From positions 1-6,244 of the forward strand of contig SBGS01000271.1 in the NCBI GenBank assembly GCA_006226555.1: DNA of 6,244 nucleotides. Direction: 5' to 3'. Each line of letters opens with the position of its first letter. The stretch's first letter is position 1. This stretch comes from Bacteroidota bacterium (GTDB lineage Bacteria > Bacteroidota > Bacteroidia > Flavobacteriales_D > Crocinitomicaceae). This document shows, piece after piece, positions 1 through 5,466 of this stretch. The notes under the pieces are model-generated. The model saw only the letters and a list, made by a program, of their open reading frames with translations, had not been told where the DNA came from and made no database searches. The translations under genes were made by a program, and so were the position numbers.

Positions 1-1185
1 TTCAATTTTCCTTTTGAAGAGCCATTGTATGAATCGATTGAGAATGAGCGTCCGGCTGTTCGTCGCCTTAACGTTGAAAAAAATCCTTTTGAAGGTTTAT
101 CTGAAGAACTGATTGAACAGTGGAATCAGAGCGAACGGAAAATGATCCTTGTAGGTCAAGCGAAACCTTTAGCAAGACGAGATCTGCTCTTGAAAGAGCT
201 GGCTTCAGATCCTTCAGTTGCTGTTCTGACAGAATGTACTTCAAATGCTGTAGATCTTCAATTTAACCATTGCATCGATCGATCGTTAGCAGCTTTAAAT
301 GAATCCGATATCTTGGGGTTTCAACCGGATCTTTTGGTGACACTGGAAGGTGCGATCGTCTCAAAAAGAATTAAACAGTTTTTGCGAAATGCCGAAGGTC
401 TGAAGTATCATTGGAATGTGTCAACCAGTTTTCTTCAAATGGATACTTTTTTCAAGAAGACAGCTCAGGTATATGCTGAAACAGTCCCATTTTTACAGCA
501 TTTGTTGGATCAACGTTCCGGTTTGCCGAAAAGTAATTTCGGAGCCAAATGGAAGCAACTGGATTTCGAGAATCAGGATCGAATGAGGACTTATGTAGAT
601 GGGGCACCTTTTTCTGATCTGACGGCTTTTGATATTATACTTGACTCAATTCCTGAGGGTACAAACGTTCATTTGGCAAATAGTACACCGGTTCGTTATG
701 GTCAGCTGTTTGATCCGATAAAGGGGATTACTTACTTGTCGAATCGAGGTACTTCGGGGATCGATGGTTCGATCAGCACGGCAGTAGGTTATGCTGCTGC
801 ACATCCCGATAAAGTAAATGTTGTTTTAACAGGAGATGTATCTTTCTTCTATGATAGTAATGCGCTTTGGAATGCTTATCTCGGTAGCAATGTGAAGATC
901 GTTTTGATCAATAATGGGGGTGGAGGTATTTTTCGGATCATTGATGGGCCGTCAAAAACGCCTCAGCTGGAACGTTTCTTTGAAGCAGCTCATACAACAT
1001 CGGCTGAACATATTTGCAAAGCACACGGGTTGAAATATATCAAAGCAAATGATCTATCAACACTTGAGCTAGGAATGGTAGAGCTACTCGAAGAAGCTGA
1101 AAAACCGGTCTTGCTTGAAGTCTTTACACCAAAAGAAACAAATGCCGAAGTCTTGAGAAACTTCTTTAAATCTTTAAAAAACTAA
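1..1185 (+). CDS. menD: MenD, 2-succinyl-5-enolpyruvyl-6-hydroxy-3-cyclohexene-1-carboxylate synthase (5' partial)
   Basis: This is the C-terminal ~394 codons of the thiamine-diphosphate enzyme that joins isochorismate and 2-oxoglutarate (with loss of CO2) in cytoplasmic menaquinone synthesis. The reading frame is open from base 1, and the first residues (FNFPFEEPLYE) match the conserved 'PF.EPLY' segment in the middle of MenD. The TTG at 25 is therefore not the start, and the true start lies upstream of the window. The family is about 550 residues long, so roughly 160-200 residues are missing. Visible landmarks are SNRGTSGIDGSISTA (about nt 736-780), which is the MenD 'NRG..GIDG..STA' block; GDVSFFYDSNALW (from nt 832), the ThDP/Mg-binding region; and NNGGGGIF (910-933), the second half of that site. 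The gene ends in TAA, 3 nt before terC, so the two are probably cotranscribed. Menaquinone is the usual respiratory quinone of Bacteroidetes. The identification is secure. Confidence 0.95.
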   Translation, partial: FNFPFEEPLYESIENERPAVRRLNVEKNPFEGLSEELIEQWNQSERKMILVGQAKPLARRDLLLKELASDPSVAVLTECTSNAVDLQFNHCIDRSLAALNESDILGFQPDLLVTLEGAIVSKRIKQFLRNAEGLKYHWNVSTSFLQMDTFFKKTAQVYAETVPFLQHLLDQRSGLPKSNFGAKWKQLDFENQDRMRTYVDGAPFSDLTAFDIILDSIPEGTNVHLANSTPVRYGQLFDPIKGITYLSNRGTSGIDGSISTAVGYAAAHPDKVNVVLTGDVSFFYDSNALWNAYLGSNVKIVLINNGGGGIFRIIDGPSKTPQLERFFEAAHTTSAEHICKAHGLKYIKANDLSTLELGMVELLEEAEKPVLLEVFTPKETNAEVLRNFFKSLKN

Positions 1186-1188
1186 ACA

Positions 1189-1953
1189 ATGGATTTTGCG
1201 ATCTTATTGACCTGGAGCGGAATTTTATACCTCATAATACTTTCTTTATTGGAGATCGTATTGGGTATCGATAATATCATCTTTATTTCTATTGTTTCCG
1301 ACAAACTTGAAAAACTGGAGCAACGAAAGGCAAGGAATATTGGTTTATCCCTTGCGCTGATCGTGCGACTCTTTTTACTCACTGTTGTTGCATGGATCAT
1401 GGGGATGACCGCTCCTTTGTTTCATGTTTTCAGTATTCCTATTTCGGGACAAAGCTTGGTTTTATTGATCGGGGGGCTTTTTCTGATCTATAAGAGTACG
1501 GTAGAAATGCACGACAGTGTAGTTGGTCATGATGAGCATAGCGCGAAAAAAGGAACAACCCTGCGCAGTGTGATCACGCAAATAGTGATGATCGACATTG
1601 TGTTTAGTTTTGATTCCATTATTTCAGCGATCGGTATGACCAATGGTATCGCAAAAGAAACGGGACACGATCCAATGGTGATCATATATCTTGCGGTGAT
1701 ACTTTCTATGATCATCATGTTGTTGTTTGCAAAGCCGATTTCGGAGTTCATCAATAACCGACCAACGATCAAGATGATCGCTTTAGGATTCCTTGTTACG
1801 ATTGGTGTTATACTCGTTGCAGAGGCATTTGGTCAGCATATTCCAAAAGGATATATCTACTTTGCCATGGTTTATGCCTTGCTGGTGGAATTTTTGAATA
1901 TTCGAATGCGCAAGAATCAGGAGAAAAAAGAAAAGCAAACGGGTAATGAATAG
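1189..1953 (+). CDS. TerC family integral membrane protein
   Basis: This 254-aa polytopic inner-membrane protein belongs to the TerC family (YgdQ/YoaE/Alx relatives). Both family signatures are present: LEIVLGIDN at residues 21-29 in the first membrane segment and DIVFSFDSI at 136-144. Their acidic residues (E22, D28, D136, D142) are typical of the proposed metal-handling core. About seven hydrophobic segments are visible, near residues 4-22, 28-36, 52-72, 88-101, 130-150, 163-181 and 195-235. A hydrophilic loop at 102-128 contains several His and Asp residues, and the C-terminal tail (239-254) is very Lys-rich. Family members are linked to Mn2+ export or to metalating secreted proteins, and the name comes from tellurite-resistance loci. 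No other ter genes are present, so a tellurite role should not be assumed. There is no Shine-Dalgarno sequence. The start lies 3 nt after menD, and the 3' end overlaps the next gene by 8 nt. The family call is firm; the substrate is unknown. Confidence 0.9.
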   Translation: MDFAILLTWSGILYLIILSLLEIVLGIDNIIFISIVSDKLEKLEQRKARNIGLSLALIVRLFLLTVVAWIMGMTAPLFHVFSIPISGQSLVLLIGGLFLIYKSTVEMHDSVVGHDEHSAKKGTTLRSVITQIVMIDIVFSFDSIISAIGMTNGIAKETGHDPMVIIYLAVILSMIIMLLFAKPISEFINNRPTIKMIALGFLVTIGVILVAEAFGQHIPKGYIYFAMVYALLVEFLNIRMRKNQEKKEKQTGNE

Positions 1954-2518
1954 GGAAGAGGCCTTATCATTCTATCACGGATGTGATGATATTGAAGATT
2001 GCTGGGATGAGCGCTTCATGGAACATCTTAATTTTTTTCGTACCAAGGTCCCTCTGCCGTCTTTGTTTCAAAAGCGCATTCAAAAGCTGAAAAATGACGC
2101 CCAGGCGGCTAGCGTTTTGTTAGAGAAAGTGTTTGAGGGAAACGATATTGTTCCTCAGGTCAAAGTTGGTGGTGATTCGATCTCGGAAGTTTTTAAGTCT
2201 TATTTCGATGCTCAAAACCAATGTTTTACGGCCATGTTTCGCACCCCGGATCCATACTTTCTGGAGCTTTTGGCAGAGAAATTAATGAGCTTGACACAGG
2301 AAATGGCGGCTCTGATCGCTGAAAGAAGTGTTAGGGAGCCGGGAGAGGTGATGCTCAGTAAAGTGCCTGATCCGATGTACCTGATTCAAGAAATAGAGAA
2401 GCACGATATGAAAGGAAATCGACTTTTCTCCGACATAACTAATGATTACGATGATCTTCTTGCGCATGAGATTGATCGTTGGATCAGTTTAAATGAAAAA
2501 ATAAAGGAAAATGTTTGA
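1946..2518 (+). CDS. Conserved-looking hypothetical protein, 190 aa
   Basis: I do not recognise this protein. It is a soluble, acidic, probably mostly helical 190-aa protein with no signal peptide or membrane segment. The N-terminus is rich in acidic and aromatic residues (DDIEDCWDERF, residues 14-24). Residues 36-65 form a Lys/Gln-rich amphipathic stretch, 104-127 look like a long helix, and PDP occurs twice (101-103 and 141-143). The three cysteines (C13, C19, C93) do not form a recognisable metal site. Translation starts inside the end of terC (8-nt overlap), and the gene itself overlaps the DUF493 gene by 8 nt. That supports its being a real gene that is translationally coupled to its neighbours. 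Codon use and composition resemble the flanking genes. The tight packing hints at a link to TerC or to the DUF493 protein, but this is inference only. Confidence 0.75.
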   Translation: MNREEALSFYHGCDDIEDCWDERFMEHLNFFRTKVPLPSLFQKRIQKLKNDAQAASVLLEKVFEGNDIVPQVKVGGDSISEVFKSYFDAQNQCFTAMFRTPDPYFLELLAEKLMSLTQEMAALIAERSVREPGEVMLSKVPDPMYLIQEIEKHDMKGNRLFSDITNDYDDLLAHEIDRWISLNEKIKENV

Positions 2519-2768
2519 CAAACTAAAAATACAACTGGAGCTGCAAGAGTGGCCATCGGTATACATGTTCAAGTTTATTGTTTTGAACGAACCACAGAAG
2601 ATCGCGCAGGTTTCTTCCCTGTTTAGTGATGAGGCGGATATTAGGTTGCAACCATCAAAGAATGACAAATACATGAGCTTAACAGGAACCGAATTAATGC
2701 TTTCTGCTGATCATGTGATCGAACGTTATGAAATGGCTGCTAAATTTGAAGGTGTAATTGCATTATGA
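2511..2768 (+). CDS. DUF493 (YbeD-like) family small protein
   Basis: This 85-aa cytoplasmic protein resembles the DUF493/YbeD family, whose structures have an ACT-like alpha/beta ferredoxin fold and which is thought to have regulatory or ligand-binding roles. The evidence is the flavobacterial family pattern. It has WPSVYMFKFIV at residues 14-24 (first beta strand), then a helix with 'KIAQVSSLF' (30-38) and a central SKNDKYMSLT stretch (49-58) leading into the second strand. A further helix (66-78) ends in EGVIAL at the C-terminus, where family members commonly read 'EGVI.L'. Length is normal for the family. The start ATG lies in the last 8 nt of the preceding gene. An AAGGA at 2504-2508 sits only 2 nt from the ATG, too close to act as a normal ribosome binding site. 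The 3' end forms an ATGA overlap with the next gene. The family call rests on recalled sequence patterns; the biochemical function is unknown. Confidence 0.75.
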   Translation: MFDKLKIQLELQEWPSVYMFKFIVLNEPQKIAQVSSLFSDEADIRLQPSKNDKYMSLTGTELMLSADHVIERYEMAAKFEGVIAL

Positions 2769-3157
2769 TGGGAATAAATCTTGTTGGACTTTCGTTTACT
2801 GAAATTTTACTTGGTGTATTATACGTTTCGCTTGCATTGCTGGTGATCGTGATCGCATACCGAAAGCTCTTGAATTATTTAGGGAAAGGGAATCCTGTTA
2901 AGGAAGAGTATCTGGTGTTGTATACAGTGGAGGTCGACCAGGAAAATGATGAGTATACATTCTACTTTACTGCTGACAATCCAAAGGATTTTCGGTTGGT
3001 GGTGTTGAATGAAGATATGGAAGAAATTGGCAGTCTGGATGAAGGGACTTGTACACCGGGAGGAAATATTGTCAGGTTAAAGAGAGCTGAGCTGCCAGTG
3101 GGTGCTGCGTACTATTGTATCCAGACGGACAATCAAAAAACCATGAAAAAGTTTTAA
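2765..3157 (+). CDS. Small single-pass membrane protein with a beta-rich C-terminal domain, hypothetical
   Basis: This 130-aa protein is not recognised at family level. It has one strong hydrophobic segment at about residues 13-32, followed by a basic stretch (RK, K, K up to residue 46). By the positive-inside rule this would place the N-terminus outside and the C-terminal ~85 residues in the cytoplasm. The tail (50-130) alternates hydrophobic and polar residues like a small beta-sandwich: strands near 50-57, 64-69, 76-81, 103-106 and 115-120. It ends 'LPVGAAYYCIQTDNQKTMKKF'-like, with the pattern LP.G..Y..I.T..Q...KKF. That ending resembles the last strands of Bacteroidetes type IX secretion C-terminal domains, but an N-terminal anchor and no signal peptide argue against secretion. 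It has two cysteines, C96 and C118. It starts at ATGATG overlapping the DUF493 stop by 4 nt (the second ATG is at 2768) and is the last gene of the operon. Confidence 0.7.
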   Translation: MMGINLVGLSFTEILLGVLYVSLALLVIVIAYRKLLNYLGKGNPVKEEYLVLYTVEVDQENDEYTFYFTADNPKDFRLVVLNEDMEEIGSLDEGTCTPGGNIVRLKRAELPVGAAYYCIQTDNQKTMKKF

Positions 3158-3163
3158 GCTTAG

Positions 3164-3189
3164 CCTGACAAGAATGCAGGATATTTTTT
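3164..3189 (+). terminator. Possible intrinsic terminator of the menD-terC operon
   Basis: CCTGACA (3164-3170) pairs with TGCAGG (3175-3180) around an AGAA loop, giving six base pairs with one bulged A. It is followed by ATA and then six T residues (3184-3189). It lies 6 nt after the stop of the 130-aa membrane protein and before the candidate trxA promoter, which is where an operon end is expected. The stem is short, so termination may be partial. Confidence 0.45.
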
Positions 3190-3198
3190 GTGGCAAAG

Positions 3199-3229
3199 TT
3201 GTTGTCTGAAAAGGAAAAAATTAATTTTA
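3199..3229 (+). promoter_or_regulatory. Candidate trxA promoter (Bacteroidetes -33/-7 type)
   Basis: TAATTTTA at 3222-3229 matches the Bacteroidetes -7 element TAnnTTTG except for the last base. TTG triplets lie 20 nt (3199-3201) and 17 nt (3202-3204) upstream, which is the usual spacing for the -33 TTG. Transcription would begin near 3235, giving a leader of about 30 nt before the trxA ATG at 3268. The leader is A-rich with no Shine-Dalgarno sequence, as is common in this phylum. The call rests on the motif only. Confidence 0.45.
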
Positions 3230-3267
3230 TGCTCACAAGAGCAACTAATAACTAAAATTGAATAGAA

Positions 3268-3585
3268 ATGGCATTAGAAATTACAGAAGCGAACTTTGAG
3301 GAGCTTGTAATGAATTCAGATAAACCGGTAGTGGTTGATTTCTGGGCGGAGTGGTGTGGACCTTGTCGTATGATCGGTCCTGCTATTGAAGAAATGGCTG
3401 GTGAGTACGATGGTCGTGCAGTAGTTGGAAAAGTGAACGTAGATCACAATCCTGCTGTAGCTGCTCAGTTTGGGGTTAGAAATATCCCAACTGTATTGTT
3501 TATTAAAGGTGGTCAGGTTGCAGATAAATCTGTAGGAGCTGTTCCAAAAGCGCAGTTGACACAAAAGCTTGACGCTATTCTTTAA
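3268..3585 (+). CDS. trxA: Thioredoxin
   Basis: This is a 105-aa cytoplasmic thioredoxin, the general disulfide reductant recycled by thioredoxin reductase. The single thioredoxin domain is complete. It has the VVVDFWAEWCGPC block (residues 21-33) with redox cysteines C30 and C33, the buried aspartate D24, and tryptophans W26 and W29. The cis-proline is in NIPT (P74), and the GG turn (81-82) is followed by the G90 region. Length is typical (E. coli TrxA is about 109 aa), and the absence of a signal peptide or membrane anchor separates it from periplasmic TlpA/ResA-like proteins. The start ATG at 3268 gives the standard N-terminus. The gene appears monocistronic, with a candidate promoter 40-70 nt upstream and a strong terminator 22 nt downstream. 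Nothing is unusual in its sequence. Confidence 0.96.
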   Translation: MALEITEANFEELVMNSDKPVVVDFWAEWCGPCRMIGPAIEEMAGEYDGRAVVGKVNVDHNPAVAAQFGVRNIPTVLFIKGGQVADKSVGAVPKAQLTQKLDAIL

Positions 3586-3607
3586 GAATAACGCAATCAA
3601 AAACATT

Positions 3608-3637
3608 AAAAGCTGTCTCTTATGGGGCGGCTTTTTT
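3608..3637 (+). terminator. Intrinsic terminator of trxA
   Basis: AAAAGCTGTCTC (3608-3619) pairs over all 12 positions with GGGGCGGCTTTT (3624-3635), with three G-T wobble pairs (T3614, T3616, T3618), around a TTAT loop. The downstream strand runs straight into six T residues (3632-3637), then A and five more T. It lies 22 nt after the trxA stop. Its T-run merges into the -7 element of the next gene. Confidence 0.8.
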
Positions 3638-3644
3638 ATTTTTG
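3637..3644 (+). promoter_or_regulatory. TAnnTTTG -7 promoter element for the 3660-4355 gene
   Basis: TATTTTTG at 3637-3644 is a perfect match to the Bacteroidetes -7 consensus TAnnTTTG and lies 15 nt before the ATG at 3660. No TTG is visible at the usual 17-20 nt upstream, where the terminator stem sits instead, so the -33 contact would be weak. Transcription would start around 3648-3652, leaving a leader of only about 10 nt. Confidence 0.5.
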
Positions 3645-3659
3645 TGACAAATCAGTATT

Positions 3660-4355
3660 ATGACAAATTTTTGGAGAAGGTTGACCTATTATGGTTTTGG
3701 ATTCCTAATAGGTATGTTATTCCTTGTTTTCTTTTTTCAGAACAGGGGATGTTCATGGTTGCCTTCGAATCGCGTGAAAAACGCAGTGCTTGATCGCCTG
3801 GTCGTTGTTTCTGAGTCAACCGAAGCACAGTTACTAGAAAAAGGAATTACCCTTAAAGATGTAGTGGAGGTATTGAACGATGGTGAGGTTGATTTTAGTA
3901 AGAGTAAAAAAGACGGAGATGATAAAGTGTATTACATCGAAAAGGATGGTGTGACTTATCTCTTTTCGTTGCCTTACGAGAGTTTTATCAGTGAAGTTCA
4001 CTTAGGTAAAGATGCTAAGAAAGTAGAGACAAGCTCTGAGGGGTTTGGTAAGATCCTTAGATTTCCAAACGATGACAATCTTGTGTATCCTGATTCAACG
4101 AAACTGGTAACATGTCAGCAACAAGAATTAGGATTGATCGCTCCTAAAGAGATCTTTGCCATGATCAAATCATCCGGAAAGATAGATTTCGGAAAGTGTG
4201 ATCTTTCTAAGCGCCCAAAACCTGAACAGTATATCTGGTTTACAGATAAGAAAGGCAGAACAATTGGCGTTCAGGCGATCTGGTATAAGAATAAAATCAA
4301 TATCACCCGATTCGATACAGAAGAAGGGATGGTTGAGTGTAACGAAGACCTTTAA
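3660..4355 (+). CDS. Membrane-anchored DUF4258-like protein with a duplicated domain, function unknown
   Basis: This 231-aa protein has a short basic N-terminus (RR at 6-7) and a hydrophobic segment at about residues 10-26. The rest should therefore face the periplasm. The sequence after the anchor (CSWLPSNRVKNAVLDR, 31-46) and GEVDFSKSK (75-83) resembles small flavobacterial anchored proteins that I recall as DUF4258-domain proteins ('C.YGPNARVLKNIR', 'GDVNFS.S'). The C-terminal half repeats the plan. K163-EIFAMIKSSGKIDFGK (to 179) mirrors K66-DVVEVLNDGEVDFSK (to 82), and each is followed by a Lys-rich turn and an aromatic beta hairpin (90-115 and 191-218). The usual family member would have one copy. 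Cysteines are C31, C152, C180 and C227. The ATG at 3660 is preferred because it starts right before the membrane anchor and just after a -7 element. The gene stands alone between two terminator-like hairpins. Family assignment is by recall and moderately sure. Confidence 0.7.
   Translation: MTNFWRRLTYYGFGFLIGMLFLVFFFQNRGCSWLPSNRVKNAVLDRLVVVSESTEAQLLEKGITLKDVVEVLNDGEVDFSKSKKDGDDKVYYIEKDGVTYLFSLPYESFISEVHLGKDAKKVETSSEGFGKILRFPNDDNLVYPDSTKLVTCQQQELGLIAPKEIFAMIKSSGKIDFGKCDLSKRPKPEQYIWFTDKKGRTIGVQAIWYKNKINITRFDTEEGMVECNEDL
3795..4319 (+). other. Internal tandem duplication at protein level (two DUF4258-like units)
   Basis: Unit 1 covers residues about 46-117 (nt 3795-4010) and unit 2 residues about 140-220 (nt 4077-4319) of the 231-aa protein. 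Shared order: a 'LV..S/DST' opening, a helix, 'K(D/E)(V/I)..(V/M)(L/I)', 'G(E/K)(V/I)DF.K', a Lys-rich loop, then 'K(D/K)G.T' inside a beta hairpin. Identity is low and the DNA copies are no longer similar, so the duplication is old. Confidence 0.5.
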
Positions 4356-4361
4356 AAATTT

Positions 4362-4378
4362 GGTGTTGATAAAACACC
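4362..4378 (+). repeat. Small perfect hairpin after the 231-aa gene
   Basis: GGTGTT (4362-4367) and AACACC (4373-4378) form a perfect 6-bp stem with a GATAA loop, 6 nt after the stop codon. No T-run follows (CTTTGCG), so on its own it is not a standard terminator. It may be a 3'-end stabilising stem or the first of two stems ahead of the hairpin at 4384-4404. Confidence 0.45.
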
Positions 4379-4383
4379 CTTTG

Positions 4384-4409
4384 CGCTTGGGTAACATGAG
4401 AGCGTTTTT
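4384..4409 (+). terminator. Weak terminator-like hairpin upstream of lpxD
   Basis: CGCTT (4384-4388) can pair with GAGCG (4400-4404), four Watson-Crick pairs and one T-G, around an 11-nt loop. Five T residues follow (4405-4409), then ATATTTTTG. The stem is short and the loop is long, so this is a weaker case than the trxA terminator. Its position between the 231-aa gene and lpxD fits an operon boundary. Confidence 0.4.
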
Positions 4410-4418
4410 ATATTTTTG
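4387..4418 (+). promoter_or_regulatory. Candidate promoter of the lpxD-lpxC operon
   Basis: TATTTTTG at 4411-4418 is a perfect TAnnTTTG -7 element, with a TTG at 4387-4389 separated by 21 nt, slightly over the usual spacing. The element ends only 4 nt before the lpxD ATG (4423). Initiation at the normal distance would begin at or within a few bases of the start codon, giving an mRNA with almost no leader. Confidence 0.5.
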
Positions 4419-4422
4419 ACGA

Positions 4423-5466
4423 ATGAAGTTTAGTGCATCACAGATTGCAGGTATACTCGGAGGTCAGGTTGAGGGTAATTCCGATGTAGAAGTACATGGT
4501 TTAGCAAAGATCGAGGAGGGAAAGCCCGGAGAGTTGTCCTTTTTATCCAATCCGAAATACGAAGAATACATCTATACGACAGGATCGAGTATTTGTATTG
4601 TGAACAATGATTTCAAACCATCAGCAGATCTTCCAGCTACGTTGACATTGATACGTGTTGAAAATGCTTATGCTTGTTTCGCGAAGCTTTTGGAGTTTTA
4701 TGATCAAATGAAACGTCCTCAGCCGGGTGTAGAAGAGCCTAGCTTTATAAGTCCTGAGGCGAATGTGGGAGAAGGTTGTTTCATAGGTGCATTTTCATAT
4801 ATATCGAAAGGCGCTAAGATCGGCAATAATGTAGTGATCTACTCAGGAGTCCACATAGGTGAAAATGTAACCGTAGGAGACAACACAATATTCCACCCGA
4901 ATGCAGTAGTGTACAGAGATTGTGTAATAGGTAATGGTTGCACAATACATTCTGGAGCTGTCATCGGTGCGGATGGATTTGGTTTTGCTCCGGATGAAAA
5001 TGGTGTTTTCCAGCGTATTCCTCAGATCGGAAATGTCATCCTCGAAGACAATGTGGACATCGGAGCCAATACGACTGTTGACAGAGCAACAATGGGAAGT
5101 ACGGTTATTCGTAAAGGTACTAAGCTGGATAACCTTGTTCAGATCGGACATAATGTTGAGTTAGGGCAGAATACTGCATTGGCAGCGCAGGCAGGTATTG
5201 CAGGATCAACAAAGGTAGGGTCAAATGTGATGATCGGAGGTCAGGTAGGACTTGCAGGGCATATCAAGATTGGTGATCGCGTTATGATCGCAGCTCAAAG
5301 TGGAGTAGGAGGAAATGTGGAAGATGGAAAGATCATTATGGGGTCTCCTGCATTTGACAACAAAGAATACAAGAAGTCGTACATTGGGTTCCGTAAATTA
5401 CCGGAGATCATGGATCGATTGAAAGCAATAGAAAAGAACATTAAAAATCAAGCAAACGAAGAGTAA
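4423..5466 (+). CDS. lpxD: UDP-3-O-(3-hydroxyacyl)glucosamine N-acyltransferase LpxD
   Basis: LpxD performs the third step of lipid A synthesis in the cytoplasm. It transfers a 3-hydroxyacyl chain from acyl carrier protein to the 2-amino group of UDP-3-O-acyl-glucosamine. This 347-aa protein has the full layout. An N-terminal uridine-binding domain (1-100) carries LSFLSNPKYEEYIYTT at 38-53. A left-handed beta-helix of hexapeptide repeats (about 107-305, many I/V-G-x-x motifs) and a C-terminal helix (325-342) follow. The catalytic histidine is H243 in QIGHNVELG, equivalent to H239 of E. coli. IGADGFGF (181-188) and VDIGANTTVDRA (211-222) are also LpxD signatures. Length is normal. The start ATG gives the conserved 'MKFSASQIAGIL' N-terminus and so is firm, despite the promoter element only 4 nt upstream. 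The stop overlaps the lpxC start by 1 nt (TAATG). As an essential envelope gene it confirms a lipid A-bearing Gram-negative host. Confidence 0.96.
   Translation: MKFSASQIAGILGGQVEGNSDVEVHGLAKIEEGKPGELSFLSNPKYEEYIYTTGSSICIVNNDFKPSADLPATLTLIRVENAYACFAKLLEFYDQMKRPQPGVEEPSFISPEANVGEGCFIGAFSYISKGAKIGNNVVIYSGVHIGENVTVGDNTIFHPNAVVYRDCVIGNGCTIHSGAVIGADGFGFAPDENGVFQRIPQIGNVILEDNVDIGANTTVDRATMGSTVIRKGTKLDNLVQIGHNVELGQNTALAAQAGIAGSTKVGSNVMIGGQVGLAGHIKIGDRVMIAAQSGVGGNVEDGKIIMGSPAFDNKEYKKSYIGFRKLPEIMDRLKAIEKNIKNQANEE

Noticed and set aside
25..27. TTG at 25 as the start of menD
   Set aside because: The same frame is open to base 1, and the residues before the TTG (FNFPFEEP) match the conserved interior of MenD, so the gene simply begins upstream of the window.
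1182..1772. Minus-strand open frames opposite terC (1182-1400, 1527-1772)
   Set aside because: They lie wholly opposite a clear TerC gene and have no recognisable motifs or start signals; they are antisense shadows.
1189..1953. A tellurite-resistance or stress-defence island based on TerC
   Set aside because: No terA, terB, terD, terE or terZ-like genes are present, and TerC relatives are widespread housekeeping membrane proteins.
3182..3190. TATTTTTTG as a second trxA promoter
   Set aside because: The spacing inside the box is one base too long for TAnnTTTG, no TTG lies 17-20 nt upstream, and the T-run is better explained as the tail of the 3164-3180 hairpin.
2765..3585. A redox pair between the C96/C118 membrane protein and thioredoxin
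   Set aside because: The predicted topology puts those cysteines in the reducing cytoplasm, and a terminator-like hairpin and promoter separate the two genes, so there is no real support.
3569..3793. Plus-strand 74-codon frame spanning the trxA end and the next gene start
   Set aside because: It runs through the trxA terminator hairpin and overlaps the membrane-anchored gene in another frame, and its product has no recognisable features.
4198..4419. Plus-strand 73-codon frame at the end of the 231-aa gene
   Set aside because: It is mostly inside the real gene in another frame and continues through the hairpins and up to the lpxD promoter element.
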